A DNA stretch of 64,000 nt from Pelagibius litoralis (GTDB lineage: Bacteria > Pseudomonadota > Alphaproteobacteria > Kiloniellales > DSM-21159): positions 31,118 through 95,117 of the forward strand of contig JARFRB010000116.1 of the NCBI GenBank assembly GCA_029287455.1, given 5' to 3'. How positions within the stretch are numbered: position 1 is the stretch's first letter; the number at the start of each line of letters is the position of its first letter. Positions 27,300 to 38,959 of this stretch are shown piece after piece. The notes under the pieces are model-generated. The model saw only the letters and a list, made by a program, of their open reading frames with translations. It ran no database searches and had not been told where the DNA came from. The translations under genes and the position numbers were made by a program.

Positions 27300-27749
27300 A
27301 TGGAATGTTCGGTGGTTGAAGCTCAACTTGATGAGGCGGACCATGCCCTGATCGGCGTGGCCCAGGAAACGATCCGGCGGTTCTACAAGCCGGATTGGAA
27401 CCAGGTCGCGGCGGCCGTGCGCACCCGCTCCGGCCGGACCTTCACGTCGGTCAATCTGGATACCCATGTCGGTGTCGCCGGGGTCTGCGCCGAGCCCATC
27501 GCGATCGGCCAGGCGATTCTAGCGGCCCAGTCCGAAGCCGACCGGGAGATCGCTTCGGTGGTGGCGGTGCGCGGCTTCGGCGGGCAACGGCCGCCCGAGC
27601 GGATCGAGATCGTCTCTCCTTGCGGTAAATGCCGGGAACTGATCGCCGACTACGGGCCGGAGGCCCACGTCCTGGTGCCCAGCGAGTCGGGGCCGAGCAA
27701 GATCGCGATCGCGCACCTGCTGCCGAGAAAGTACAACAAGCATCCGTGA
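27300..27749 (+). CDS. Cytidine deaminase-like zinc hydrolase
   Basis: CDA-fold deaminase. Seen: zinc-site motif CAE with Cys63 and catalytic Glu65 (GVCAEPIAIG) and the PCxxC pair Cys108/Cys111 (SPCGKCREL). 149 residues, close to blasticidin-S deaminase and tetrameric cytidine deaminases. A Cys-Cys-Cys zinc site is the cytidine deaminase type, but the sequence around it departs from housekeeping Cdd (for example FTSVNLDTHVGVAG). A nucleoside-analogue or unknown base substrate is possible. Confidence 0.82.
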   Translation: MECSVVEAQLDEADHALIGVAQETIRRFYKPDWNQVAAAVRTRSGRTFTSVNLDTHVGVAGVCAEPIAIGQAILAAQSEADREIASVVAVRGFGGQRPPERIEIVSPCGKCRELIADYGPEAHVLVPSESGPSKIAIAHLLPRKYNKHP

Positions 27750-27839
27750 CCACGGCCTCTCGCCCTGGCGGGCTCCGGACGCGGCTGCTATATAAGGTTT
27801 ACCGTAACACCTGGTTCATCTTTTTGGAGGGCATGGCCC

Positions 27840-28928
27840 TTGCCGATCCACCGCCGCAGGGTGCTGAAGAGCCTGGCCGCGTTGGGCGGTGCCAGCCTCC
27901 TGCCCGACGCGACGGCCTGGGCGAAGACGCCCCGCTTCTTTCGAATCGGCACGGGTTCCACCGGCGGCACCTATTTTCCTATCGGCGGCTTGATCGCCAG
28001 CGCCATCAGCAGCCCACCGGGAAGCCGGCCCTGTGATCGGGGGGGCAGTTGTGGCGTCCCCGATTTGATCGCGGTTGCGCAATCGACCGAGGGCTCGGTC
28101 TACAACGTCGCGGCGGTGTCCGAAGGGCGGCTGGAGTCGGGTCTCAGCCAAGCGGACGTCGCCTACTGGGCCTATACCGGGACGGGCGTCTATGAAGAGG
28201 CTGGACGCCTGCCCAACCTTCGGGCGATCGCCAATCTCTATCCCGAGGCACTGCAGTTCGTGGTGCGCGTGGATTCCGGCGTCCACCGCATCCCCGATCT
28301 CGTGGGCAAGCGGGTTTCGCTCGATCGCGAAGGCTCGGGAACCTTGGTGGACGCCAAGCTGGTCTTGAGCGCCTGGGGTCTGACGCCGGACGATCTAGAG
28401 GTGGTGAATTATCCGCCCGATCACGCGGTTGAGGAGGTTCGACGAGGCGAACTCGACGGCTTCTTCCTCGTCGCCGGAACGCCGACCGCTGCCATCACCG
28501 ATCTCGCTCACGATACCCAAATCCGCCTCCTGCCCATCAACGGCGAGGAAGCCGACTGGCTGTTGGATCGTTACCCCTTCTTCGCGCGGGCCCTGGTGGG
28601 GGCGGGAACCTATCACTCGGTGCCGGCTATCGAGACTCTGTCGGTGGGGGCCCAGTGGATGGTTTCCGCCGAGGTGGACGAGGAGCTTGTCTTTGGCATC
28701 ACGGCGGCGCTTTGGCACCCAACGACCCGCGCGCTGCTGGACGGCGGGCATCCGAAGGGCGAACTGATCACCTTCGGCACTGCGCTGAACGGCGTGGGTG
28801 TCCCTTTGCATCGGGGCGCCAAGCGCTACTACGAAGAGCGCGGTGTAACAGTGATCGAAGTGGAGCCGCCCTTGGAGGACGAGACACCTCCGGACTCCGG
28901 AGAGCCGGAGGCGGAGGCCACGCAGTAG
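27840..28928 (+). CDS. TAXI family TRAP-type solute-binding protein
   Basis: Periplasmic binding protein of TRAP transporters, usually binding C4-dicarboxylates or amino acids such as glutamate. Seen: N-terminal HRRRVLKSLAALGGASLL signal segment with an arginine cluster that may be a Tat signal, then the TAXI core IGTGSTGGTYFPIGGLIA, LGLTPDDLEVVNY-like and GELDGFFLVAG motifs. A charged, glutamate-rich tail ends the protein. 362 residues. The start is TTG 27840, with GGAGG 9 nt upstream; the nearby ATG at 27832 is out of frame. No DctM/DctQ permease gene is adjacent, so this is an orphan binding protein here. Confidence 0.87.
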   Translation: MPIHRRRVLKSLAALGGASLLPDATAWAKTPRFFRIGTGSTGGTYFPIGGLIASAISSPPGSRPCDRGGSCGVPDLIAVAQSTEGSVYNVAAVSEGRLESGLSQADVAYWAYTGTGVYEEAGRLPNLRAIANLYPEALQFVVRVDSGVHRIPDLVGKRVSLDREGSGTLVDAKLVLSAWGLTPDDLEVVNYPPDHAVEEVRRGELDGFFLVAGTPTAAITDLAHDTQIRLLPINGEEADWLLDRYPFFARALVGAGTYHSVPAIETLSVGAQWMVSAEVDEELVFGITAALWHPTTRALLDGGHPKGELITFGTALNGVGVPLHRGAKRYYEERGVTVIEVEPPLEDETPPDSGEPEAEATQ

Positions 28929-28941
28929 GCTCGGCTTTGCC

Positions 28942-29589
28942 TCACGGATTCTCCAGAACCCAAGGCTCCGATTCGGCCGCGGCGAGCCATGCCTGCATTT
29001 GGGGAAGCGACCAAAGCGCCGCGATGTAGTCGCGCGCCGCCGTGCCCAGTGGTAGGCCGTAGGTCAGGAACCTTCCGGCGACAGGTGCGAAGAAGGCATC
29101 CGCGATCCCCGGCGCGCCGAAGAGGAAATCGCCCTGTCCGGCGGCCTCTGCGCGGCAGTCCCGCCAGATCTCCAAGATCCTCGCGCAGTCGGCGGCAACC
29201 GCGCCGCCAGGGTCCTCGAACTCGGTCCTCCGGCGCAGATCCATGGGCCAGGCTTCCCGCAGGGCCGCGAAGCCCGCGTGCATCTCCGCCGTCACCGCCC
29301 GCGCCCGCGCCCGGGCGCTGCGCTCCTGGGGCCAGAGCCCCGCCTCGGGGAAGAGCTCCGCGAGATACTCGCCGATCGCCAGGGAGTCCCAGATCACAAG
29401 ATCGCCGTGCAAGAGGCAGGGTACCCGCCCGCTGGCGGAGTAAGCGCGGATTTGTTCCTCCGTCTCCGGCAGGTCGAGCGGGATCAAGACCTCGTCGAAC
29501 TCGGCGCCGGTCAAGGCGAGCGCAAGCCAGCCCCGCAGCGACCAGGAAGAATAGTTCTTGTTTCCGATGACGAGTGTAAGATCGCTCAT
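28942..29589 (-). CDS. Glutathione S-transferase family protein
   Basis: GST with N-terminal motif MSDLTLVIGNKNYSSWSLRGWLAL, in which Ser15 of SSWSLR is the likely active-site residue. ASGRVPCLLHGDLVIWDSLAIGEYL (cis-Pro and glutathione contacts) and a C-terminal helical domain with GAPGIADAFFAPVAGRF follow. 215 residues. It resembles the maleylacetoacetate isomerase/zeta side of the family by the SSWSLR start, but substrate is unknown. It converges on the TAXI gene with a 13-bp gap. Confidence 0.9.
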   Translation of the reverse strand: MSDLTLVIGNKNYSSWSLRGWLALALTGAEFDEVLIPLDLPETEEQIRAYSASGRVPCLLHGDLVIWDSLAIGEYLAELFPEAGLWPQERSARARARAVTAEMHAGFAALREAWPMDLRRRTEFEDPGGAVAADCARILEIWRDCRAEAAGQGDFLFGAPGIADAFFAPVAGRFLTYGLPLGTAARDYIAALWSLPQMQAWLAAAESEPWVLENP

Positions 29590-29702
29590 TGGCTAAGGCT
29601 TTCCTTGCCTGCGATTGGGTGGAAGATCTGGCTATAGGTGCCGCGTGCCGGTGTCGCAACACTCAATGCCGCAATACTCACCACGATGGGGATGAAAAGA
29701 CC

Positions 29703-31109
<1,407 letters not shown>

Positions 31110-31154
31110 CCGTCCCGCCCTGGTTTTCCGGCATTGCGAGGCGCCCTTTATCCT

Positions 31155-31186
31155 CGTCATTGCGAGCCGAAGGCGTCGCAATGACG
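31155..31186. repeat. Dispersed inverted repeat (CGTCATTGCGAG family), copy 3
   Basis: Perfect 11-bp arms CGTCATTGCGA and TCGCAATGACG with a 10-nt loop, between the converging aminopeptidase and hydroxyacid dehydrogenase genes. A partial extra copy (GCATTGCGAGGC) lies at 31131. Confidence 0.7.
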
Positions 31187-31209
31187 GATGGCATTTTCTC
31201 CAGCGCTCT

Positions 31210-32139
31210 CTAATACCCGCGCTTGAAGTCCACGACGTTTTCTAGTGGCAGCCCGGCCTCCATGCGCTCCACGTTGGCCGCCAGGGACTCGATGGCGGTT
31301 TCGGGCACGGTGATCGAGGCGACATGGGGTGTGACGACCACCCGGGGGTGCTGCCAGAAGGGGTGGCCGGCCGGCAGGGGCTCGTCGTGGAATACGTCCA
31401 GGGAGGCGGAATCGATATGCCCGCTTTCCAGGGCCGCCAAGAGGTCTTCCTCCACCAGGTGGCCGCCCCGCCCGGCGTTGATGATGCAAGCGCCGGCGGG
31501 CAGCTTGGCGAAAGTGTCCGCGTTCAGGATGCCTCGGGTTTCGTCGGTCAGGGGCACCAGGCAGACTAGGATCTCCGTGCGCGCGAGGAAGTCCTCCAGC
31601 CCCTCGCTCCCGTGATAGCAATCGATGCCGTCTAGTGCCTTTGGCGAGCGGCTCCAACCCGCTACGTCCAGCCTGAGCGTGGCAAGCTTCTCCGCCGCGT
31701 CGCTGCCCAGCACGCCCAGCCCCATGATGCCGACGCGGCGCTTCCAGGCGGGAACGAAGGGCAGGATCTTCCAGGTCTCGCAGGCTTGCTGATCGCGGTA
31801 GTCCAGCATGCGGCGGTGATGGAACAGCGTCTGCATCACCACGTACTCCGTCATGCCGGAAGTCAGGCCGCGCTCGACCATGCGCACAACGGGCACCTGG
31901 GGCGGCAGCTTGGGGTCACTCGCCAGGTGGTCGATCCCAGCGCCCAGGGAGAAAATGGCCTTCAGGTTCTTAAAGCCGGCCAGCAGGCCCGCGGGCGGCT
32001 TCCAGATCAGGGTGTACTCGATCTCGTCGGGGTCGCCGAGGTCCGGCCAAACCCGAACCTCCATCTCGGGAAGACGCGCGCGGATCGCGGGAACCCAGAG
32101 TTCGGCGCGGTCCGCGTCGGATTTGAAAAGAAGAGCCAA
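31210..32139 (-). CDS. Glyoxylate/hydroxypyruvate reductase A-type D-2-hydroxyacid dehydrogenase
   Basis: NAD(P)H-dependent reductase of glyoxylate, hydroxypyruvate or related 2-keto acids. Seen: Rossmann motif GIMGLGVLGSDAAE, the LVPLTDETRGILNAD segment, active-site Arg and Glu blocks (NAGRGGHLVEEDLL, SLDVFHDEPLP) and a catalytic His in VVTPHVAS. 309 residues, with the GhrA-like N-terminal half. It is upstream of nothing in its strand direction and converges on the aminopeptidase gene. Confidence 0.92.
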   Translation of the reverse strand: MALLFKSDADRAELWVPAIRARLPEMEVRVWPDLGDPDEIEYTLIWKPPAGLLAGFKNLKAIFSLGAGIDHLASDPKLPPQVPVVRMVERGLTSGMTEYVVMQTLFHHRRMLDYRDQQACETWKILPFVPAWKRRVGIMGLGVLGSDAAEKLATLRLDVAGWSRSPKALDGIDCYHGSEGLEDFLARTEILVCLVPLTDETRGILNADTFAKLPAGACIINAGRGGHLVEEDLLAALESGHIDSASLDVFHDEPLPAGHPFWQHPRVVVTPHVASITVPETAIESLAANVERMEAGLPLENVVDFKRGY

Positions 32140-32206
32140 GCCCCAAAACCCCCTTTGCGAAGAAAGATGGCGCCGCTCGGTCGACGGAGCGTGCAGGCTA
32201 TAGCTC

Positions 32207-33859
32207 TTACATGCTTACCGCGCCGGTTTCCACGGCTTCTAGGTCGAAGGCGGCTTTCATGAGGGCTTGCGTGTAGGCTTGTTCGGGCGCGTCGAAGATC
32301 CGCGTGGCGGGTCCCTGCTCGACCACGCGGCCGTCCTTCAGGACTATGACCTCGTCGGCGAGAGCGCGGACCACCTTGAGATCATGGCTGATGAAGAGAT
32401 AGGCCAGGCTGTGCCGGGCTTGCAGGTCGCGCAGCAGGTCCACGATCTGCGCTTGCACCGACATGTCGAGGGCGCTGGTTGGCTCGTCCAGGACAACGAA
32501 GCGCGGTTTCAGCACCATGGCCCGCGCGATGGCGATGCGCTGGCGCTGTCCCCCGGAAAACTCGTGCGGATAGCGGTGGCGGCTTTCCGGGTCGAGGCCC
32601 ACTTCGACCAGCGCGTCCACGATCATTTCGTCGCGCGCCGCCGCGTCGGTGCCCATGTCGTGCACCCGCAGCCCCTCCGCCACGATGTCGCCAACCGAAA
32701 GGCGCGGGCTAAGGGAGCCGTATGGGTCTTGAAAGACCACCTGCATCTCCCGGCGCAGGGGGCGCATGCCGCGCCGGCCGATGCCGTCGATGCGGCTGCC
32801 CTCGAAACTGATTTCCCCGGTGCTGCGAATGAGGCGCAGCAGCGCTAGAGCCAAGGTGGTCTTGCCGGAGCCTGACTCACCGACAACGCCGAGGGTATGG
32901 CCTTGGCGCACGCGAACGTCGACCCCGTCCACCGCCTTGACCGAATCCACCGTGCGCTTCAGCAGTCCCGCCTTGATAGGGAAATGCACCTTCACGTCGT
33001 CGCCTTGCAGCACGACCGGTGCTGCGGGATCGGCGGCAAGCGGCGCGCCCTTCGGTTCGGCCTCCAGCAGGCGGCGGGTGTACTCGTGGCGGGGGTTCTC
33101 GAAGATCCCCTCGGTCGGACCGGCTTCGACGATGCGGCCCTGGGTCATCACGCAGACCTGATCGGCCATCTTGCGCACGATCCCGAGATCGTGGGTGATC
33201 AGCAGCAAGGCCATCCCCATTTCGCGCTGCAGATCCTTCAGCAGCTTCAGGATTTGGGCCTGGATGGTGACGTCCAGGGCCGTGGTGGGCTCATCGGCGA
33301 TCAGCAGGTCCGGCTCGTTGGCGAGCGCCATGGCGATCATCACCCTCTGGCGCTGCCCGCCGGACAGTTCGTGGGGATAGGCCGAGAGACGTTTGACCGG
33401 CTCGCGGATGCCGACCAGGTTCAGCAGTTCAAGGCAGCGCGCACGCGCCGCGTCGCGTCCAAGCCCCTTGTGCAGGGTCAAGACCTCGCTGACCTGCTTT
33501 TCAACCGTGTGCAGCGGATTGAGAGAGGTCATGGGCTCTTGGAAGATCATCGAGATCTCGTGGCCGCGCACGGCGCGCAGCCGCGGCTGCTCCGCCCCCA
33601 TCAACTCCTCGCCGCGAAAGCGGATGGAACTGCCGGGGCCATGGCTCGCCAAGGGGTAGGGAAGGAGCTGCAGGATGGACAAGGCGCTAACCGACTTGCC
33701 GGACCCGCTTTCGCCGACCAGCGCCAGGGTCTCGCCCTTGTCCAGGTCGAAGGAAATGCCGTCGACGGCGCGTAGGCTGCCGCCCGGCGTGCGGAAGTCC
33801 ACGCTGAGGTTTTGGACCTTCAGCAAGTGTTCGCTGTCTCGGGTGCCGTCGCTAGCCAT
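32207..33859 (-). CDS. yejF: Oligopeptide/microcin C-type ABC transporter ATP-binding protein YejF (double ATPase)
   Basis: Cytoplasmic motor of a peptide importer, with two fused ATPase domains. Seen: Walker A GESGSGKS and LSGGQRQR signature in the first half, then GESGSGKT and FSGGQRQR in the second, each with Walker B ([23 protein letters not shown]) and switch His ([15 protein letters not shown]). The oligopeptide-transporter C-terminal extension follows each. 550 residues. ATG 33859 is favoured by AGGAGG 7 nt upstream; it shares its A with the yejE stop (TGATG). Confidence 0.95.
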   Translation of the reverse strand: MASDGTRDSEHLLKVQNLSVDFRTPGGSLRAVDGISFDLDKGETLALVGESGSGKSVSALSILQLLPYPLASHGPGSSIRFRGEELMGAEQPRLRAVRGHEISMIFQEPMTSLNPLHTVEKQVSEVLTLHKGLGRDAARARCLELLNLVGIREPVKRLSAYPHELSGGQRQRVMIAMALANEPDLLIADEPTTALDVTIQAQILKLLKDLQREMGMALLLITHDLGIVRKMADQVCVMTQGRIVEAGPTEGIFENPRHEYTRRLLEAEPKGAPLAADPAAPVVLQGDDVKVHFPIKAGLLKRTVDSVKAVDGVDVRVRQGHTLGVVGESGSGKTTLALALLRLIRSTGEISFEGSRIDGIGRRGMRPLRREMQVVFQDPYGSLSPRLSVGDIVAEGLRVHDMGTDAAARDEMIVDALVEVGLDPESRHRYPHEFSGGQRQRIAIARAMVLKPRFVVLDEPTSALDMSVQAQIVDLLRDLQARHSLAYLFISHDLKVVRALADEVIVLKDGRVVEQGPATRIFDAPEQAYTQALMKAAFDLEAVETGAVSM

Positions 33860-34998
33860 CACCCTGCCTCCTGCCGGCGGCTTTCAAGTTGCTCCGCCCG
33901 GTCGCTCGCCGCCGTCTCGGCCGCGGCGGGCGCGTTGAAGGTCTTGCGCGGGTCGAGGGCGTCGCGCACCGCCTCGCCGATGAAGACCAAGAGACTCAGC
34001 ATCAGGGCCAAGACGAGGAAGCCCGTGATGCCGAGCCAAGGGGCCTGAAGGTTGTTCTTACCTTGCTTCAGCAGCTCGCCCAGGGAAGCCGATCCCGGCG
34101 GCAGCCCGAAGCCCAGGAAGTCCAGGCTGGTCAGGGTCGTCACGGCACCGGTCAGGATGAAGGGCATCAGGGTCAAGGTCGCCACCATCGCGTTCGGCAG
34201 CAGGTGCCGGAACATGATCGAGAGGTTGCCCACGCCCAAGGCGGAGGCGGCGCGGATGTAATCGAAGTTGCGGCCGCGCAGGAACTCCGCTCGCACCACC
34301 CCGACCAGGGCCATCCAGGAGAACAGCAGCATTAGGGTCAGTAGCGTGAAGAAGCCGGGCGTGATCACGCTGGCCATGATGATGAGCAGATAGAGAGTCG
34401 GCATGCCCGCCCAGATCTCGATCACACGCTGCAGGATGAGGTCGGTCTTGCCGCCGAAGAAGCCTTGGATCGCCCCGGCGAACACACCGACGACCGAGGA
34501 AAGCGCCGTGAGCACCAGGCCGAAGAGCACCGAGATGCGGAAGCCGTAGATCGAGCGGGCGGTCACGTCGCGGGCTTGATCGTCGGTGCCCAGCCAGTTG
34601 CGCGCGGTCGGCGGCGAGGGAGCCGGCACGTCGAGGTCATAGACTATGGTGTTGTAGGAATAGGGGATCAGCGGCCAGACCGCCCAGCCCTTCTCCGCGA
34701 TCAGGTCCTTGACGTAGGGGTCGCGGTAATCCGGGGCGAGGGGGAACTCGCCGCCAAAGTCCGTTTCCTTGTAATCGCGCAGCACGGGCACGAAGGAATC
34801 CCCGTCATAGCGGATGAGCAGGGGGCGGTCGTTGGCGATAAACTCCGCGAATAGCGACAAGATGAAGAGGATAAGGAACGCCCAAAGCGCCCAGAACCCG
34901 CGCCGGTTGGCCCGGAAGTTGAGCCAGCGCCGATAATTCAGCGGGGTCACCGGTATCCCCAGCACGCGGAAGCTGTTCGTGTCGCTCGTCGAGGCCAT
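33859..34998 (-). CDS. yejE: Oligopeptide ABC transporter permease YejE
   Basis: Inner-membrane permease of the DppC type. Seen: N-terminal membrane segment (FWALWAFLILFILSLFAEFIAND), a periplasmic loop containing YDLDVPAPSPPTARNWLGTDDQARDV (the usual FGTDxxGRDV region), then five more membrane helices with the EAA-type loop ASALGVGNLSIMFRHLLPNA. 379 residues, the long YejE form. It overlaps yejF and starts 4 bp after the yejB stop. Confidence 0.95.
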   Translation of the reverse strand: MASTSDTNSFRVLGIPVTPLNYRRWLNFRANRRGFWALWAFLILFILSLFAEFIANDRPLLIRYDGDSFVPVLRDYKETDFGGEFPLAPDYRDPYVKDLIAEKGWAVWPLIPYSYNTIVYDLDVPAPSPPTARNWLGTDDQARDVTARSIYGFRISVLFGLVLTALSSVVGVFAGAIQGFFGGKTDLILQRVIEIWAGMPTLYLLIIMASVITPGFFTLLTLMLLFSWMALVGVVRAEFLRGRNFDYIRAASALGVGNLSIMFRHLLPNAMVATLTLMPFILTGAVTTLTSLDFLGFGLPPGSASLGELLKQGKNNLQAPWLGITGFLVLALMLSLLVFIGEAVRDALDPRKTFNAPAAAETAASDRAEQLESRRQEAG

Positions 34999-35002
34999 CG
35001 CG

Positions 35003-36121
35003 CTAAAGGTCCCGTCGCTCGAAATCGATCCGGGGATCGACCAGGGTGTAGGTCACGTCGCCGATCAAGTTGAAGACAAGCCCCAACAGCGTGAAGAAGT
35101 AGAGGCTTGCAAACATTACCGGGTAATCGCGTCCGATCGCCGCCTCGAAGCCTAGGCGCCCCAGACCGTCGAGGGAGAAGATCACCTCGATCAGCAGCGC
35201 GCCGGTGAAGAGGATGCCGATGAAGGCACTCGGAAAGCCGGCGATGACAATCAGCATGGCGTTGCGGAAGACATGGCCGTAGAGCACCCGGTTCTCGGTC
35301 AACCCCTTGGCCCGTGCAGTCACCACGTATTGCTGATTGATCTGATCGAGAAAGGAGTTCTTGGTCAGCATGGTCAGGCCCGCGAACCCGCCGATCACGA
35401 GCGACAGCACCGGCAAGGCGATGTGCCAGAGGTAGTCGAGAACTTGCTGGTACCAAACGAGCTCCGAGAAATCCTCGGACACCAGGCCGCGCAGGGGAAA
35501 CCAGGCAAAATAGCGCCCGCCGGCGAAGATCACGATCAGCAGGATCGCGAAGAGGAAACTCGGGATGGCATAGCCCAGCACGATCACGCCGCTCGTCCAA
35601 ACGTCGAAGCGCGAACCGTCGTGCACGGCCTTTCGAATGCCAAGCGGGATCGACACGAGATAAATGATCAAGGTGGTCCACAGGCCAAGCGAGATCGAAA
35701 CCGGCATCTTGTCGAGCACCAGATCGACCACTCTCTGGTCGCGGAAGTAGCTCTCCCCGAAATCGAAGGTCAGGTAATTGCCCATCATCTCGAAGAAGCG
35801 CGTGTGAAGCGGTTTGTCGAAGCCGAATTGACGCTCGATCTCCGCGATGATTTCCGGGTCGAGGCCCTGGGCGCCGCGATAGCGGCTGGTGGCGGCGTTG
35901 GCGCTTCCGCCGGCCTGTTCGCCCTGCTGTCCCGTTGCGCCAACGTCCGAGCCACCGCCGCTGACCCGCTCGGTCGCCAGCACGTCCGTGCCTTGCATTT
36001 GGGCGATCACCTGCTCGACCGGCCCGCCAGGGGCGAACTGGATCACCACGAAGTTCACGATCATGATGCCGATGAGCGTCGGCACGATCAGGAACAGGCG
36101 TCGGACGATATAAGCGGTCAT
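35003..36121 (-). CDS. yejB: Oligopeptide ABC transporter permease YejB
   Basis: Inner-membrane permease of the DppB type. Seen: N-terminal [37 protein letters not shown], a periplasmic loop of low complexity rich in Gly, Ser and Gln (about residues 48-90), then the usual [28 protein letters not shown] and five helices with the EAA loop [21 protein letters not shown]. 372 residues. The low-complexity insert is common in YejB and is of unknown function. Confidence 0.95.
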   Translation of the reverse strand: MTAYIVRRLFLIVPTLIGIMIVNFVVIQFAPGGPVEQVIAQMQGTDVLATERVSGGGSDVGATGQQGEQAGGSANAATSRYRGAQGLDPEIIAEIERQFGFDKPLHTRFFEMMGNYLTFDFGESYFRDQRVVDLVLDKMPVSISLGLWTTLIIYLVSIPLGIRKAVHDGSRFDVWTSGVIVLGYAIPSFLFAILLIVIFAGGRYFAWFPLRGLVSEDFSELVWYQQVLDYLWHIALPVLSLVIGGFAGLTMLTKNSFLDQINQQYVVTARAKGLTENRVLYGHVFRNAMLIVIAGFPSAFIGILFTGALLIEVIFSLDGLGRLGFEAAIGRDYPVMFASLYFFTLLGLVFNLIGDVTYTLVDPRIDFERRDL

Positions 36122-36158
36122 CAGGCTTGCTCGCGGACCCGCCGCGCGGAGGAGCGCG

Positions 36159-38024
36159 TCATTGGTTGAGTTGTGCCGCTAGGGTGTCGTCCACCCACCA
36201 GGATGCGGGGAAGCCGACCGAATACTTGGCCCGTGTCTCCGGGAAGCCGAACTTGTTCCAATAGGCCAGCCAGTCCTCGTCGTTGAAGTACATGGGTACG
36301 GTATAGTAGTTCCAGAGCAACACCCGATCCATCGCGCGGTTGGCCGCCTTCAAGGTTTCCAGATCCTCGGCCGCGATCACCTGTTCGATCAACGCATCCA
36401 CAGCGGGATTGGTGATCCCCGCGATATTCGCCGAACCCCGCACGTCGGCCGCCGCGGAGCCCCAATAAGAGCGCTGTTCCGCACCTGGCGGCGGGAAGAA
36501 GTTGAGCGCGACCGAAACCATATCGTAGTCGAAATCGTCGAGCCGGACCTGGTACTGCGAGGTGTCGACCAGCCGCATGGAGGCGTCGATGCCGATCTGC
36601 TGGAGGTTGCGGACGAAGGGGGCGGTGATCCGCTCCATGCCCTGGGAGACGATCAGGAATTCGATGGCCATCTGCTCCCCGGTGGCCGCGTTTATGAGGT
36701 TCCCGCCCTGCAGTTCCCAGCCCGCCTCCTTCAGCAAGCCCAGCGCTTGGCGTTGGTTGCGCCGGTTGAAACCGGACCCGTCGGTGGATGGCGCTTTCCA
36801 GGCCTCCGTCAAGGCTTCCGGCGGAATCTCGGCGGCGTGGGGCTCCAAGATCGCGGCCTCCTGCGCCGTCGGCGGCCCGGAGGCGCCGAAGTCCGAGTTG
36901 GGGAAGTAGCTTTCGATCCGCGCGTATGCGCCGTAGAGCAAGGTGCGCTGGATGGCTTCGAAGTCGTAGAGCAGGCCAATCGCCTGGCGCACACGGGGGT
37001 CCTGGAATTTGTTGCGCCGCAAATTCATGAAATAGGCTTGGATGCCGCGGGGGCTGTTGTTCGGCTCGGCACGCTTGACGATACGGCCGTCCTTGACCGG
37101 CGCGATGTCATAGCCGGTCGCCCAACGCTGTGACCGGTTCTCCGAGCGGAAATCGATCTTGCCTGCCTTGAAGGCCTCGAACATGACCGCGTCGTCCACG
37201 TAGTAGTCGTAGCGGATCCGCTCGATGTTGTTCAGGCCGCGGTTCACAGGCAGGTCGGCGGCCCAGTAGTCCGGCACCCGCTCGTAGGTGACGCTGCGGC
37301 CCGCGTCCACTGCCGTCATGCGGTAGGCGCCGCTGCCAAGTGGGGCTTCCAGGCTTGTCTTGGAGATGTCCCGCGTTTCCCACCAATGCTTCGGCAAGGG
37401 CGATAGCCCCGCCACGTTCATCAGGGGCTTCATGGTGTCGCGGGTGTTGAAGGTGAACTTGATCCGGTGGTCGTCCAGCACTTCCCAGCTCTCGATCTCC
37501 TCGTAGAACGATTTCAGGAAGGGGCGGCCATGCTCGCGGATCACCTCCATGGTGTAGGCGAAGTCGCCGGCGGTGATGGGGTGGCCATCGTGGTAGCGCG
37601 CTTCCGGGCGCAGGGTGAAGATGATCCAGCTCTTGTCGTCCGGGAATTCCGCGGTTTCGGCGATCAGGCCATAGGCGCTCGCCAGTTCGTCCCCGGAGCC
37701 CACCATCAGGCTGTCGCCGATCAAGCCGATCGAGCGCGGCCAGTTTCCTTTCAGGATATAGGGATTGAGACTGTCGAAGGATCCGAAGGCGCCAAGTGTG
37801 ATGCTGCCGCCGACCGGAGCGTCCGGGTTTGCGTAGGGCCAGTGGGTCATGCTCTCGTCATAGAGCGGCTCGCCGAACTCAGCCATCGCCCAGGACGTCG
37901 TCGTCTCTGCCTCTTGGGCGCGGGCTGAGGAAATGGGGCTGGATACTTCCGCCATCGTGAAGGCGCAAAAGGCGCCAAGCGCGAATGCCAGGCCCTTTCG
38001 CCGGCGTTGGGTGAGCTGCGTCAC
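36159..38024 (-). CDS. yejA: Extracellular peptide-binding protein YejA
   Basis: Periplasmic SBP_bac_5 protein delivering peptides to YejBEF; in Brucella and enterics this system handles antimicrobial peptides and microcin C. Seen: signal peptide with a basic start ([17 protein letters not shown]) and likely cleavage after SARA (about residue 36). Typical lobe motifs follow: [69 protein letters not shown]. 621 residues. It is first in the yejA-B-E-F unit, 37 bp before yejB. Confidence 0.95.
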   Translation of the reverse strand: MTQLTQRRRKGLAFALGAFCAFTMAEVSSPISSARAQEAETTTSWAMAEFGEPLYDESMTHWPYANPDAPVGGSITLGAFGSFDSLNPYILKGNWPRSIGLIGDSLMVGSGDELASAYGLIAETAEFPDDKSWIIFTLRPEARYHDGHPITAGDFAYTMEVIREHGRPFLKSFYEEIESWEVLDDHRIKFTFNTRDTMKPLMNVAGLSPLPKHWWETRDISKTSLEAPLGSGAYRMTAVDAGRSVTYERVPDYWAADLPVNRGLNNIERIRYDYYVDDAVMFEAFKAGKIDFRSENRSQRWATGYDIAPVKDGRIVKRAEPNNSPRGIQAYFMNLRRNKFQDPRVRQAIGLLYDFEAIQRTLLYGAYARIESYFPNSDFGASGPPTAQEAAILEPHAAEIPPEALTEAWKAPSTDGSGFNRRNQRQALGLLKEAGWELQGGNLINAATGEQMAIEFLIVSQGMERITAPFVRNLQQIGIDASMRLVDTSQYQVRLDDFDYDMVSVALNFFPPPGAEQRSYWGSAAADVRGSANIAGITNPAVDALIEQVIAAEDLETLKAANRAMDRVLLWNYYTVPMYFNDEDWLAYWNKFGFPETRAKYSVGFPASWWVDDTLAAQLNQ

Positions 38025-38142
38025 GTTGTCCTCCGAACCTCTCGGCCGTCCGCGCCTGGAGGGGCGCGATTGTCTTGCGCTGCCACAAAAGTGAGGCGAA
38101 ATTCTGCCACCGCAAGCGTTAGCCCTCGAGTCTTACAAGAGT

Positions 38143-38946
38143 TTAACCCTTCAAAACCGCGAGAGCGGCCTCCATAAGCGCTGCGTCTCCGGCGAATACC
38201 ACCCGCCCGTCGGACTTGAAGCCCAACTCTTGACCCTCCCAATCCCTGGCAAGGCCTCCCGCGCCCTCCACCACCGGCAGAAGAGCCATGAAGTCATAGA
38301 CGCCCAGCCCCGCTTCGACCACCAGATCGGCGAAGCCACTCGCCACCTGGCCGTAGCAGTAGCAGTCCCCGCCATAAAGCGCGAGCCGGGTTCGTTGTCG
38401 CACGCGGTCGAAGGCCTGCTCGTTGGCGCGCGAATCGGCCAGCATATGGGGCGAGGTGCAGCGCAGAACCGCTTGTTCAAGCATGGGGCAGGCGCGCGCC
38501 TCGGCATCCCGCGTTCCGCGATAGTCGGTGTATTGGGTGGGCTGCCCGGCGATGCCTGTCCAACGCTCGCCCAAGGCGGGCATGTCGATGATGCCGAGAA
38601 TCGGGTGTCCGTTTCGCGTCAGGGCGATCAAGGTGCCAAAGAGCGGGTTGCCCGTGATGAAGGCTTTCGTGCCATCAATGGGGTCCAGGACCCAGACGTA
38701 CTCGGCGTCGTCCCGGGTGGCTCCATACTCCTCGCCAATGATGCCATGACCGGGAAAACGGTCCTCGATCAGCTCCCGCATCCTGGCTTCTGCGCGGCGG
38801 TCGGCCACGGTCACCGGTGAGGCGTCAGCCTTGGCATCCACAGTGACCCCAGTGCGGAAGTATTCCAGGGTGATCTCGCGGGCGGCCGCCGCAAGGCCTT
38901 CGGCTAGGTCGACACAGTTACCCGGACAGTCCGCCTGCGCGCCCAT
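38143..38946 (-). CDS. hisN: Inositol monophosphatase family protein, probable histidinol-phosphatase HisN
   Basis: Mg2+-dependent phosphatase, expected to dephosphorylate histidinol phosphate in organisms without HisB/HisJ. Seen: metal site IIGEEYG (Glu ligand), WVLDPIDGTKAFITG (Asp, Asp, Gly-Thr) and late GVYDFMALLPVVEGAGG (Asp). The TKAFITGNPLFGTLIAL segment is the type found in HisN rather than SuhB (which has TxNF). 267 residues, ATG 38946. The diagnosis HisN against other IMPase-like enzymes is moderately safe. Confidence 0.82.
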   Translation of the reverse strand: MGAQADCPGNCVDLAEGLAAAAREITLEYFRTGVTVDAKADASPVTVADRRAEARMRELIEDRFPGHGIIGEEYGATRDDAEYVWVLDPIDGTKAFITGNPLFGTLIALTRNGHPILGIIDMPALGERWTGIAGQPTQYTDYRGTRDAEARACPMLEQAVLRCTSPHMLADSRANEQAFDRVRQRTRLALYGGDCYCYGQVASGFADLVVEAGLGVYDFMALLPVVEGAGGLARDWEGQELGFKSDGRVVFAGDAALMEAALAVLKG

Positions 38947-38959
38947 GGCCCCGACCGCG

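Noticed and set aside
27629..28036. Plus-strand frame with an ATG at 27832 that could be the start of the TAXI gene
   Set aside because: It is in another frame and ends early. The TTG at 27840 is in frame with the signal peptide and has GGAGG upstream.
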